Assembly (NCBI RefSeq): GCF_031180885.1
Contig: NZ_JAPSLK010000017.1
Location: forward strand, 1-64,000
Origin: Saccharothrix sp.
GTDB lineage: Bacteria > Actinomycetota > Actinomycetes > Mycobacteriales > Pseudonocardiaceae
Length of the DNA: 64,000 nucleotides
Reading direction: 5' to 3'
The notes under the pieces are model-generated. The model was not told the DNA's origin and did no database searches. It worked only from the letters and a program-made list of their open reading frames with translations. This document shows positions 1-7,914 of this stretch, piece by piece; position 1 is the stretch's first letter, and every line of letters begins with the position of its first letter. A program made the translations under genes and the position numbers.

Positions 1-1
1 G

Positions 2-1102
2 TCGGTGAAGGGCATCCTGGTCACCGAGTCGGTCCGCGGCGACGGCGGCGTGCTGCGCAACTCCGACGGCAAGCGGTTCATGTTCGACTACATCCCCGAG
101 GTGTTCAAGGACAAGTACGCCGACAACCCCGAGGAAGCCGACCGCTGGTACACCGACCCGGACAACAACCGCCGCCCGCCGGAGCTGCTGCCCCGCGACG
201 AGGTGGCGCGGGCGATCAACTCCGAGGTCAAGGCGGGGCGCGGCACCGAGCACGGCGGGGTGTTCCTCGACGTGTCGACCCGGTTGCCGGCCGAGGAGAT
301 CACCCGGCGGCTGCCGTCGATGCACCACCAGTTCAAGGAGCTGGCGGACGTCGACATCACCGCGCAGCCCATGGAGGTCGGGCCGACCTGCCACTACGTG
401 ATGGGCGGCGTGCAGGTCGACCCGGACACCGGGGCGTCGTCGGTGCCGGGGTTGTTCGCGGCGGGCGAGGTGTCCGGCGGCATGCACGGCTCGAACCGGT
501 TGGGCGGCAACTCGCTGTCCGACCTGCTGGTGTTCGGCCGGCGGGCGGGGGAGGGCGCGGCGAACTACGTGTCCGGGCTGCCGTCGCGTCCGGTGTGCTC
601 GGAGGAAGCGGTCGCCGAGGCGCAACGCGTTGCGGTGGAACCGTTCTCGCGTGAGGGCGGGGAGAACCCGTACACGCTGCACATGGAGTTGCAGCAGGTG
701 ATGAACGACCTGGTCGGCATCATCCGGCGGGCCGACGAGATGGAACAGGCGTTGAAGCGGCTGGACGACCTCAAGCGGCGGGCGGAAACGCTGTCCGTCG
801 AGGGGCACCGGCAGTTCAACCCCGGTTGGCACCTGGCCCTGGACCTGCGGAACATGCTGCTGGTCAGCGAGTGCGTGGCGCGGGCCGCGTTGCTGCGCAC
901 CGAGAGCCGGGGCGGCCACACGCGCGACGACTACCCCGGGATGGACTCGTCGTGGCGGCGGAAGTTGTTGGTGTGCAAGGCGTCCGGCGGCGAGGTGTCG
1001 GTGGCGGAGGAGCCGCAGATCCCGATCCGGTCCGACCTGTTGGCCCTGTTCGAGCACAGCGAGTTGCAGAAGTACCTGACCGCCGAGGAACTGGAGGGCT
1101 GA
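2..1102 (+). CDS. sdhA: Succinate dehydrogenase/fumarate reductase flavoprotein subunit, 3' part
   Basis: The reading frame is open at the window edge, so only the last ~367 residues are seen; family members are ~630-650 aa. The product is the FAD-bearing catalytic subunit that oxidises succinate to fumarate on the inner face of the membrane. Visible are the family's GPTCHYVMGG stretch, the FAD-contacting GLFAAGEVSGGMHG segment and the active-site SNRLGGNSLSDLLVFGR segment, followed by the helical C-terminal domain. Its TGA is one base before the ATG of sdhB, so the two are one operon. The sequence most resembles what I recall of mycobacterial Sdh1 (Rv0248c). The membrane subunit would lie upstream, outside the window. 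Confidence 0.93.
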   Translation, partial: SVKGILVTESVRGDGGVLRNSDGKRFMFDYIPEVFKDKYADNPEEADRWYTDPDNNRRPPELLPRDEVARAINSEVKAGRGTEHGGVFLDVSTRLPAEEITRRLPSMHHQFKELADVDITAQPMEVGPTCHYVMGGVQVDPDTGASSVPGLFAAGEVSGGMHGSNRLGGNSLSDLLVFGRRAGEGAANYVSGLPSRPVCSEEAVAEAQRVAVEPFSREGGENPYTLHMELQQVMNDLVGIIRRADEMEQALKRLDDLKRRAETLSVEGHRQFNPGWHLALDLRNMLLVSECVARAALLRTESRGGHTRDDYPGMDSSWRRKLLVCKASGGEVSVAEEPQIPIRSDLLALFEHSELQKYLTAEELEG

Positions 1103-1103
1103 C

Positions 1104-1853
1104 ATGGGGTACCAGGGGCACTTCAGGGTGTGGCGCGGTGATGCGGACGGGGGCGGCCTGGAGGACTTCACCGTCGAGGTGAACGAGGGCGAGGTCGTGC
1201 TCGACATCATCCACCGGTTGCAGGCGACTCAGGCCGCGGACCTGGCCGTGCGGTGGAACTGCAAGGCGGGCAAGTGCGGCTCGTGCTCGGCGGAGGTCAA
1301 CGGCCGGCCGCGGCTGCTGTGCATGACGCGGATGTCGGTGTTCGCGGAGGACGAGGTGGTGACCGTGACGCCGATGCGGACGTTTCCCGTCATCCGCGAC
1401 CTGGTGACGGACGTGTCGTACAACTACCAGAAGGCGCGCGAGATCCCGGCGTTCCAGCCGCCCAAGGGGGTGGCGCCGGGTGACTACCGGATGTCCCAGG
1501 TGGACGTCGAGCGGTCGCAGGAGTTCCGGAAGTGCATCGAGTGCTTCCTGTGCCAGAACACCTGCCACGTCATCCGCGACCACGAGGAGAACAAGGAGGC
1601 GTTCTCCGGGCCGCGGTTCCTGATGCGCGTGGCGGAGCTGGAGATGCACCCGCTGGACGAGGCGGACCGGGTGGACGCGGCGCAGTCGTCGCACGGCCTG
1701 GGGCTGTGCAACATCACCAAGTGCTGCACGGAGGTCTGCCCGGAGCACATCAAGATCACCGACAACGCCCTGATCCCGATGAAGGAACGCGTCGCCGACC
1801 GCCGCTACGACCCGATCGTGTGGCTGGGCAACAAGCTGTTCCGGAGGTCGTAA
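1104..1853 (+). CDS. sdhB: Succinate dehydrogenase/fumarate reductase iron-sulfur subunit
   Basis: A 249-aa electron-transfer subunit that passes electrons from the SdhA flavin to membrane quinone. The N-terminal ferredoxin domain has the [2Fe-2S] motif CKAGKCGSC with a fourth Cys in LLCMTR. The C-terminal domain has CIECFLCQNTC and CNITKCCTEVCP for the [4Fe-4S] and [3Fe-4S] clusters. All cluster cysteines are present and the length is normal (about 248 aa in mycobacteria). The ATG follows the sdhA stop by one base, with GAGGAACTGGAGG inside the sdhA end as ribosome site. High similarity to Rv0247c places it in the Sdh1 class. No terminator is obvious directly after it. Confidence 0.95.
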   Translation: MGYQGHFRVWRGDADGGGLEDFTVEVNEGEVVLDIIHRLQATQAADLAVRWNCKAGKCGSCSAEVNGRPRLLCMTRMSVFAEDEVVTVTPMRTFPVIRDLVTDVSYNYQKAREIPAFQPPKGVAPGDYRMSQVDVERSQEFRKCIECFLCQNTCHVIRDHEENKEAFSGPRFLMRVAELEMHPLDEADRVDAAQSSHGLGLCNITKCCTEVCPEHIKITDNALIPMKERVADRRYDPIVWLGNKLFRRS

Positions 1854-1956
1854 ACGCATTGCGCTCGGTTGGGTGACTCGCCGACCCTGGTGCCGTGGAA
1901 TTCGACAGCGCGCGGCACTGGGTCGGCGGTGGCCGAGCACGTGCGGTGCACGCTGG

Positions 1957-2100
1957 TCAACCCGCGTGTGCGGGACGGTGTGGCCGTCGAGCGCGGTAGT
2001 AGCCCAGCGCCACGACTTCCGCGATCAGCAGGACCATCAGTTCCAGCCGCGGCCCCAACGCCCGCCGCAGCCGCACGAACACGGCATCGCTCCAGTCCAC
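1957..2100 (-). CDS. Small putative membrane protein, 47 aa
   Basis: A short reading frame starting at GTG (2100) with purine-rich AGGACGAGAGGA directly upstream on the minus strand. It encodes an amphipathic start, a hydrophobic run around LELMVLLIAEVVALGYY (residues ~18-34) and a basic tail (RARRPHRPAHAG), the layout of a single-pass small membrane protein. It lies between the end of sdhB and the end of the ADP-ribosylglycohydrolase gene, downstream of and on the same strand as the latter. No family is recognised. Third positions are mostly G/C, which suits coding sequence but is weak evidence at this length; it could be a chance frame. Confidence 0.4.
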   Translation of the reverse strand: MDWSDAVFVRLRRALGPRLELMVLLIAEVVALGYYRARRPHRPAHAG

Positions 2101-2189
2101 TCCTCTCGTCCTGTTGTGGGACGGGTGGTGCGGGGGTGGCGTTGCCGGATCGGTGTGGAGATCGCGTGGAGGTTCCGTGGAGGCTTGGC

Positions 2190-3173
2190 TCAGTCCCAGA
2201 GGCGGCCGAAGTGGGCGAGTTCCGCGCTGTACTCGATGCGGTGCGACCAGTCTTCCGGCCACGCCTCGAAGCCGTGGTGCGCGCCCGCGAACGCGCCCGC
2301 CAGGCAGGCGATCGAGTCCGAGTCACCGGACGTCGTGGCCGCTCGGCGCAGCACCCGGACCGGGTCGTCGGGGAACAGCAGGAAGCAGTGCAAGGCGGTG
2401 CCCAGGGCCTCTTCCGCCACCCAGCCCTCGCCGGTCGCCCGGCACGGGTCCTCGTCCGGATCGGGGTGGGCGAGGGCCATGTCGAGGTTGTCGAGGACGC
2501 GCAGGCACTCGTCCCAGCCGCGGGCGATGAAGTCCTCCGGGGTGGTGGCGGCGGGGCCGGTCCACAAATCTTCGAGCCAGTCGCCGTGGTAGGTGGTGCG
2601 CTGCTCGTGGGCGCGGGTGCGCAGGGCGGCGGGCAGGTCGCGCGGAGGCAGGCCGGAGCGCAGCCAGTGCACGGCGAACGCGGTCAGCTCGGACGCGGCG
2701 AGCGCCGTCGGGTGGCCGTGGGTGAGCGCGGACTGGAACTGGGCGACGGCGGCACGGGTCCGGTCCTCCCAACCGTGCACCAGCCCGACCGGCGCGACCC
2801 GCATGTTCGCCCCGCACCCCTTGGACCGGCGGCGGCTCGCCTCGGTCCAGGACAGCCCGGTGGCCAGCCGTTCACACGCTTCCAGGCACGTCAGCCCGGG
2901 CGCGCGGTTGTTCTCGGGGTCACGCCACCAGTCCACGAAGTGCCGCCGCAACGCCGCCTCGACCGGCTCGGGCCACGGCACGACGTCCGTCAACGCCCGC
3001 GCCACCGCCAACGTCATCTGCGTGTCGTCGGTGACCTTCGCAGGCTCCCCTTCAAGATCCGCCGGCCCCCCGACCCCGAACCGCCGCTCGATCTCGGCCA
3101 CGGACAGGAACTCCGTCGCCGCCCCCAACGCGTCCCCGTACGCCAACCCGAACAGACTGCCACTAGCCCTCAC
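2190..3173 (-). CDS. ADP-ribosylglycohydrolase family protein
   Basis: A 327-aa protein of the DraG/ARH family, which removes ADP-ribose from proteins or small molecules using a two-metal (Mg or Mn) site. The N-terminus shows GLAYGDALGAATEF and then DDTQMTLAVARAL, the acidic metal-binding motifs. The C-terminus shows SGDSDSIACLAGAFAGAHHG, the matching distal metal motif, followed by a Trp/Asp-rich tail typical of the family. All metal ligands look intact. The GTG at 3173 is the first start in frame and places the conserved glycine-rich motif at residue 5. Its in vivo substrate cannot be told from sequence, and no ADP-ribosyltransferase gene lies nearby. Confidence 0.88.
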   Translation of the reverse strand: MRASGSLFGLAYGDALGAATEFLSVAEIERRFGVGGPADLEGEPAKVTDDTQMTLAVARALTDVVPWPEPVEAALRRHFVDWWRDPENNRAPGLTCLEACERLATGLSWTEASRRRSKGCGANMRVAPVGLVHGWEDRTRAAVAQFQSALTHGHPTALAASELTAFAVHWLRSGLPPRDLPAALRTRAHEQRTTYHGDWLEDLWTGPAATTPEDFIARGWDECLRVLDNLDMALAHPDPDEDPCRATGEGWVAEEALGTALHCFLLFPDDPVRVLRRAATTSGDSDSIACLAGAFAGAHHGFEAWPEDWSHRIEYSAELAHFGRLWD

Positions 3174-3203
3174 TGCCGCCCCCTCCTCGACCCCGGCAAC
3201 AAA

Positions 3204-3428
3204 CTAGCCGAGAAGGAGAGCAGGGTGCCCTTGGTCATCAAGTACCCGGAAGGTTCCAGTGCGGTGATCCGCCGGGCGAGCTGCACGCGTCCACGGACGT
3301 CCCCCACTCCGGTCGAGCCGATACAGCGTCCCCGCGAGCGCAGCCACCGCGAACCCGTCATCGACCGCTTGAACCCCGCCCATCAGCGGCCGGCCGATGT
3401 CGAACCGCCACCCGAGGCGACCGTCCAC
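3204..3428 (-). pseudogene. Possible remnant of a PQQ/WD-type propeller protein
   Basis: A 74-codon frame from a GTG at 3428. Its start, GWRFDIGRPLMGGVQAVDDG then AVAALAGTLYRLDRSG, reads like one blade of a PQQ-like or quinoprotein propeller (W...G...DG....G.LY.LD), but only one blade is present where six to eight are usual. It lies between the nrdJ terminator hairpin and the ADP-ribosylglycohydrolase start. I read it as the leftover 3' end of a lost gene. It could instead be a meaningless frame in what is otherwise a 317-bp intergenic gap. Confidence 0.3.
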
Positions 3429-3439
3429 CGCGGTCGCAA

Positions 3440-3479
3440 GGAAGCGGGGAGCCTGCGAAGACGCAGACTCCCCGCTTCC
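3440..3479 (-). terminator. Hairpin terminator of nrdJ
   Basis: GGAAGCGGGGAG (3440-3451) pairs with CTCCCCGCTTCC (3468-3479); an inner CTGCG/CGCAG pairing closes an AAGA loop. It lies 11 bases beyond the nrdJ stop on the minus strand. There is no long T run, as is usual for high-GC actinobacteria. Confidence 0.75.
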
Positions 3480-3490
3480 GACCAGCTACA

Positions 3491-6325
3491 TCAGCTGCAA
3501 CCCGACGTCGAGCCGCAGCCCTCGCAGAGGTAGCAGGAGCCGGCCGGGCGCATCTTCGTGCCGCACGTCATGCACAGCGGTGCGTCGGCCGTCGTGCCGA
3601 GGTGGAGTTCGAGGAGTTCCGTCGAGCTGCCGACCTTCACGTCGGCGGACGACTTCTTCTTCTCCTCCACCGCCGGGGCCGGGGAGGCGTCGACGGACGT
3701 CCGCAGGCCCTCCAGGTCCACGTCGGAGCTGTTGCCGTAGTCCTGGGACACCTGCGCGGTGCGCTCATCGGCGGTGAAGATGCCCAGCTGGGCGCGCTTC
3801 TCGAACGGCAGGTAGTCCAGGGCCAAGCGGCGGAACAGGTAGTCCAGGACGCTGGTCGCGATGCGCACGTCCGGGTCGTCGGTCATGCCCGCCGGCTCGA
3901 AGCGCAGGTTCTGGAACTTCGAGACGTAGAACTCCAGCGGGATGCCGTACTGCAGACCCACCGAGATGGACATCGAGAACGCGTCCATCACGCCGGCCAG
4001 CGTCGAACCCTGCTTGCCCAGCTTGACGAAGATCTCGCCCAGGCCGTCGTCCGGGTACGAACCGGCGTGCAGGTAGCCCTCGGCGCCGCCCACGGTGAAC
4101 GACACCGTCTGGGACGGGCGCTTCTTCGGCAGCCGCTTGCGGACCGGCCGGTACTCGACGACCGTCTCCGGCGCCTTGGTGTCCGAAGTGGACTTCGCGG
4201 ACTTGCCCGCCGACAGCGGCTGGCCGACCTTGCAGTTGTCGCGGTAGATCGCGAGCGCCTTCAGGCCCAGCTTCCAGCCCTGGTAGTAGATCTCCTCGAC
4301 GTCCTCGACGGTCGCCGACTCCGGCATGTTCACCGTCTTGGAGATCGCGCCCGAGATGAACGGCTGCACCGCGGCCATCATCCGCACGTGGCCCATCGGC
4401 GCGATGGAGCGCTCGCCCATCGCGCAGTCGAACACCTCGTAGTGCTCCTGGCGCAGACCCGGGGCGTCGACCACGTGGCCGTGCTCGCCGATGTACTCGA
4501 CGATCGCCTCGATCTGCTCCTGCTGGTACCCCAACGCCTTCAGCGCGCGCGGCACCGTCTGGTTGACGATCTGCATGGAGCCGCCGCCGACCAGCTTCTT
4601 GAACTTCACCAGCGCCAGGTCCGGCTCGATGCCGGTCGTGTCGCAGTCCATCATCAGGCCGATGGTGCCGGTGGGCGCGAGCACCGAGGCCTGGGCGTTG
4701 CGCCAGCCGTTCTTGGCGCCGACCTGGATGCCCTCCTGCCACACGCGCGTCGCCAGCTTCTGCACCTGGGCGTCGTTGGCGTGGTAGGTGCGGATCAGGT
4801 CGTTGGCCGCCGCGTGCTTGCGGATGACCCGCTGGTGCGCCTCGGCGTTGCGGGCGTAACCCTCGTACGGGCCGACGATCCCGGCCAGCTCCGCGGACCG
4901 CTTGTACGCCACGGCCTGCATCAGCGACGTGATGGATGCGGCCAGCGCACGGCCGCCCTCGGAGTCGTACGCGTGACCGGTCGCCATGAGCAGCGCGCCC
5001 AGGTTCGCGTAGCCGATGCCCAGCTGGCGGAACTTGCGGGTGGTCTCCGCGATCGGCTCGGTCGGGAAGTCCGCGAAGCTGATGGAGATCTCCATCGCGG
5101 TGATCACGAACTCGACCGACTTCGCGAACAGCTCCGCGTCGAACAGGCCGTCGTCCTTGAGGAACTTCATCAGGTTCAACGACGCCAGGTTGCAGCTGGA
5201 GTTGTCCAGGTGCATGTACTCCGAGCACGGGTTGGACGCGGTGATCCGGCCAGACTCCGGCGTGGTGTGCCAGTCGTTGATCGTGCCGTCGTACTGGATG
5301 CCGGGGTCGGCGCACTCCCACGCCGCCTGCGCCAGCTTGCGGAACAGGCTCTTGGCGTCGACGGTCTCGATGACCTCGCCGGTCAGCCGGGCGCGCAGGC
5401 CGAACTGGCCGCCGTTCTCGTAGGCGTGCATGAACTCGTCCGACACGCGGATCGAGTTGTTCGCGTTCTGGTACTGCACGGACACGATGTCCTTGCCGCC
5501 CAGGTCCATGTCGAACCCGGCGTCGCGCAGCGCGCGGACCTTGTCCTCTTCGCGAGCCTTGGTCTCGATGAACTCCTCGATGTCCGGGTGGTCCACGTCG
5601 AGCACGACCATCTTCGCCGCGCGGCGCGTCGCGCCACCGGACTTGATGGTGCCCGCGGACGCGTCCGCGCCGCGCATGAACGACACCGGGCCGGACGCGG
5701 TGCCGCCGGAGGACAGCAGCTCCTTGGACGACCGGATGCGGGACAGGTTCAGGCCCGCGCCCGACCCGCCCTTGAAGATCAGGCCCTCCTCGCGGTACCA
5801 GTTGAGGATCGACTCCATCGTGTCGTCCACGGCGAGGATGAAGCACGCGCTGACCTGCTGCGGCGAGCTGGTGCCCACGTTGAACCACACCGGCGAGTTG
5901 AAGCTGAACACCTGGTGCAGCAGCATCCAGGTCAGCTCGTGCTCGAACACCTCGGCGTCCTTGCCGGAGCCGAAGTAGCCGTGCTTGACGCCCGCCTCGA
6001 CGTAGGTCTTCACCACGCGGTCGATGAGCTGGCGCAGGCTGTGCTCGCGCTGCGGCGTGCCCACCGCGCCGCGGAAGTACTTGCTGGTCACGATGTTGGT
6101 CGCGTTGACCGACCAGAAGTCGGGGAACTCCACACCGCGCTGCTCGAAGTTGATCGAGCCGTCGCGCCAGTTCGTCATGACGACGTCGCGGCGCTCCCAG
6201 GTCACCTCGTCGTACGGGTGCACACCCTCGGTGGTGTAGACGCGCTCCACCTTCAGGCGCTGCCTGTCCCCCGCGCCGTTCTGGGTGGCGGTCTTCTTGC
6301 TGGAGCCGCCAACGGTCTCCGTCAT
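3491..6325 (-). CDS. nrdJ: Adenosylcobalamin-dependent (class II) ribonucleoside-diphosphate reductase
   Basis: A 944-aa enzyme that makes deoxyribonucleotides using a coenzyme-B12-generated cysteinyl radical, with or without oxygen. The N-terminal half has FNSPVWFNVG, then SACFILAVDD with the first redox Cys, FKGGSGAGLNLSRIRS, the NPCSEYMHLDNSSCNLASLN active-site block with the radical Cys and Glu, and PTGTIGLMMDCDTTGIEP. The C-terminus ends in a zinc-ribbon-like Cys tail (CMTCGTKMRP, then CYLCEGCGSTSGCS) for thioredoxin-fed re-reduction. Length is normal for actinobacterial NrdJ. The ATG at 6325 follows GAGGAA by a proper gap. It lies 94 bases downstream of nrdR on the same strand and is probably co-transcribed with it. 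Confidence 0.96.
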   Translation of the reverse strand: MTETVGGSSKKTATQNGAGDRQRLKVERVYTTEGVHPYDEVTWERRDVVMTNWRDGSINFEQRGVEFPDFWSVNATNIVTSKYFRGAVGTPQREHSLRQLIDRVVKTYVEAGVKHGYFGSGKDAEVFEHELTWMLLHQVFSFNSPVWFNVGTSSPQQVSACFILAVDDTMESILNWYREEGLIFKGGSGAGLNLSRIRSSKELLSSGGTASGPVSFMRGADASAGTIKSGGATRRAAKMVVLDVDHPDIEEFIETKAREEDKVRALRDAGFDMDLGGKDIVSVQYQNANNSIRVSDEFMHAYENGGQFGLRARLTGEVIETVDAKSLFRKLAQAAWECADPGIQYDGTINDWHTTPESGRITASNPCSEYMHLDNSSCNLASLNLMKFLKDDGLFDAELFAKSVEFVITAMEISISFADFPTEPIAETTRKFRQLGIGYANLGALLMATGHAYDSEGGRALAASITSLMQAVAYKRSAELAGIVGPYEGYARNAEAHQRVIRKHAAANDLIRTYHANDAQVQKLATRVWQEGIQVGAKNGWRNAQASVLAPTGTIGLMMDCDTTGIEPDLALVKFKKLVGGGSMQIVNQTVPRALKALGYQQEQIEAIVEYIGEHGHVVDAPGLRQEHYEVFDCAMGERSIAPMGHVRMMAAVQPFISGAISKTVNMPESATVEDVEEIYYQGWKLGLKALAIYRDNCKVGQPLSAGKSAKSTSDTKAPETVVEYRPVRKRLPKKRPSQTVSFTVGGAEGYLHAGSYPDDGLGEIFVKLGKQGSTLAGVMDAFSMSISVGLQYGIPLEFYVSKFQNLRFEPAGMTDDPDVRIATSVLDYLFRRLALDYLPFEKRAQLGIFTADERTAQVSQDYGNSSDVDLEGLRTSVDASPAPAVEEKKKSSADVKVGSSTELLELHLGTTADAPLCMTCGTKMRPAGSCYLCEGCGSTSGCS

Positions 6326-6419
6326 TCCCCGTTCCTCTTTCTTCCGTCACTCGAAATGCCTGGGGGCGGCCAACGTCCGGGCTCCCGTCCGAAACGGCCG
6401 CGGGAAGTCTGTGTGAGTG

Positions 6420-6875
6420 CTATTCGGAGTGCTGCGCGCTGCGCAGGTCCGCGATCTCCTTCTCGAAGTCCTCGACCGAGGAGAAGGAGCGGTACACGCT
6501 GGCGAAGCGGAGGTACGCGACTTCGTCCAGCTCTCTGAGCGGCCCGAGGATCGCGAGCCCCACCTCGTGGCTCGGGATCTCGGCGCACCCGGTGGAGCGG
6601 ATCGACTCCTCGACGCGCTGGGCCAGCAGCGACAGGGCGTCCTCGTCGACGGGCCGGCCCTGGCACGCGCGGCGGACGCCGGTGACCACCTTGTCCCGGC
6701 TGAACGGCTCGGTCACGCCGGAGCGCTTGACCACCGCGAGCACCGCTTCCTCGACGGTGGTGAAGCGGCGCCCGCAGCTGGAGCAGGAGCGTCGGCGGCG
6801 GATCACCTGGCCCTCGTCCACCTCGCGCGAGTCGACCACGCGGGAGTCCGAGTTGCGGCAGAACGGACAGCGCAC
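6420..6875 (-). CDS. nrdR: Transcriptional repressor NrdR
   Basis: A 151-aa zinc-ribbon/ATP-cone repressor of ribonucleotide reductase genes. The N-terminal ribbon has CPFC (residues 3-6) and CSSCGRRF. The ATP-cone follows ([24 protein letters not shown]), sensing dATP/ATP. The family nearly always begins M-R/H-C-P-F-C, so GTG at 6875 is chosen, although the frame is open further upstream to 7109. AGGGG lies about 12 bases upstream. It precedes nrdJ, and paired NrdR-box-like sites lie 60-105 bases upstream of its start, suggesting it represses its own operon. In M. tuberculosis Rv2718c holds the same place beside the LysM gene and lexA. Confidence 0.94.
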   Translation of the reverse strand: MRCPFCRNSDSRVVDSREVDEGQVIRRRRSCSSCGRRFTTVEEAVLAVVKRSGVTEPFSRDKVVTGVRRACQGRPVDEDALSLLAQRVEESIRSTGCAEIPSHEVGLAILGPLRELDEVAYLRFASVYRSFSSVEDFEKEIADLRSAQHSE

Positions 6876-6934
6876 GACTGGCTCACCCCTCCCCGGCGCA
6901 GCACCCGTCGCGTCAGCCCGCCTGAAGGGGAAAC

Positions 6935-6980
6935 CCACAACCTGTGGACTAACTACAACGGTGTAACCACTAGATGTAGG
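6935..6980 (-). promoter_or_regulatory. Pair of putative NrdR boxes upstream of nrdR-nrdJ
   Basis: Two imperfect palindromes, CCACAACCTGTGG (6935-6947) and CCACTAGATGTAGG (6967-6980), have centres about 32 bp apart, three helical turns. Known actinobacterial NrdR sites come as such pairs with similar ACTAGATGTTG-like cores. The match is by eye. Confidence 0.5.
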
Positions 6981-7146
6981 GGTCAACCTATGCCCGTCGC
7001 CTAGATGGCGCAAGCTGAACGCGGCGTGTCGCGGGACGCGCTGTCGAGTGAACCGCGACGCACGACGCACCGCGACTCGGCGATCACGGGGAGGCGTCGA
7101 GGGCCGCACACCCGGCGGCCGGGCACTCGGCAGCCGGACGCGACGA

Positions 7147-7175
7147 GGGCCGGCACCCGCACAGGGTGCCGGCCC
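7147..7175 (-). terminator. Terminator of the LysM gene
   Basis: GGGCCGGCACCC (7147-7158), five-base loop, GGGTGCCGGCCC (7164-7175): a perfect 12-bp stem 25 bases past the stop of the minus-strand LysM gene. The rest of 6981-7199 holds no recognisable gene. Confidence 0.8.
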
Positions 7176-7199
7176 CGGACCGGACGTGAGGAGGAGGGG

Positions 7200-7694
7200 T
7201 CAGCCGTCGGTGCGCCCGTCCGGGACGACGAGCGCCTGGCCGGGCTTGACCGAGGAGTCGGCGAGCCGGTTCAGTTCCTTGATGCGGACCACGACGGCCT
7301 CGGGGTCGCTGTCCGGGGCGGTGCGCTCGGCGATGTCCCAGAGCGTCTCACCCACCTGGACGTGCACGACGCTGGTGCGTTCGGGGACCGTGGCGGCGCC
7401 GGAGGCGAACAGGTACAGCAGGCTGAGGGTGACCGCCGCGACGACGGCGACGGCGGCGTAGCGGGCGAACTGGACGGCCGGGTGGCGCTCCTCGCGGGCG
7501 GTGCACGCGGCGGCCTCGGGGGCGGTGTGCACGGCGAGCGGCCGGGGGCGCGGGGTCGTCGGACGGCGCTGATCGGTCGGGAAACTGCGCAGGACCCGCG
7601 GTCCGGGCCGGAGCGGCTCGCCGCGCAGCACGTCCTCCGCAACGGCGCCGTCCACGAGTTCGAACCCGCTCCGCGTACCGACCACCACTGCCAT
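7200..7694 (-). CDS. LysM-domain membrane protein, SOS-controlled division inhibitor (ChiZ-like)
   Basis: A 164-aa protein with a cytoplasmic N-terminal ~75 residues, one membrane helix (about AAVAVVAAVTLSLLYLFA, residues ~79-96) and a C-terminal LysM domain (VQVGETLWDIAERTAPDSD ... PGQALVVPDG) outside the membrane, able to bind peptidoglycan. It is divergent from lexA, with a perfect LexA box 34 bases upstream of its ATG, so it should be induced by DNA damage. Gene order nrdR-LysM-lexA equals Rv2718c-Rv2719c-Rv2720, where Rv2719c (ChiZ) delays division on damage. Equivalence to ChiZ is from synteny and architecture. The N-terminal part resembles no enzyme I know. Confidence 0.85.
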   Translation of the reverse strand: MAVVVGTRSGFELVDGAVAEDVLRGEPLRPGPRVLRSFPTDQRRPTTPRPRPLAVHTAPEAAACTAREERHPAVQFARYAAVAVVAAVTLSLLYLFASGAATVPERTSVVHVQVGETLWDIAERTAPDSDPEAVVVRIKELNRLADSSVKPGQALVVPDGRTDG

Positions 7695-7727
7695 GACGTC
7701 CTCCCGTCGCAGGTCAAACGATCATGA

Positions 7728-7743
7728 TCGAACTCTTGTTCGA
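7728..7743. promoter_or_regulatory. LexA (SOS) box, perfect
   Basis: TCGAACtcttGTTCGA is a perfect 6-4-6 palindrome matching the actinobacterial/Bacillus-type SOS box, 34 bp before the LysM gene ATG. Confidence 0.92.
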
Positions 7744-7809
7744 TCGAACGTCCGTGCGAATGTCTACCACTTCGACCGGCGGAACGGGAAGGACACGCCG
7801 ACACTTACT

Positions 7810-7825
7810 TCGAACAGGTGTTTGA
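7810..7825. promoter_or_regulatory. LexA box upstream of lexA
   Basis: TCGAACaggtGTTTGA differs at one position from the perfect palindrome and lies 90 bp before the lexA start. It is probably the autoregulatory site. Confidence 0.85.
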
Positions 7826-7914
7826 TCTGGGCAACGAGTGCGACTACCTTCGACAACTGAAGATCGACGTAACAGCCGGCCTGGGCGATCGGGACCGGTG
7901 AGGAGGGAAGCACC

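Noticed and set aside
1869-3533. A 554-codon plus-strand frame across the ADP-ribosylglycohydrolase gene
   Set aside because: Arg/Pro/Gly-rich shadow of the real minus-strand gene, without a ribosome site or recognisable domain.
3602-6538. A 978-codon open frame on the plus strand opposite nrdJ
   Set aside because: It mirrors nrdJ codons at high GC, has biased composition (Arg, Leu, Val, His, Asp) and no family motif. nrdJ on the other strand is unmistakable.
6876-7199. Possible cobalamin riboswitch before nrdR-nrdJ
   Set aside because: No B12-box-like conserved core was found by eye on the minus strand; the only strong stem is the LysM-gene terminator.
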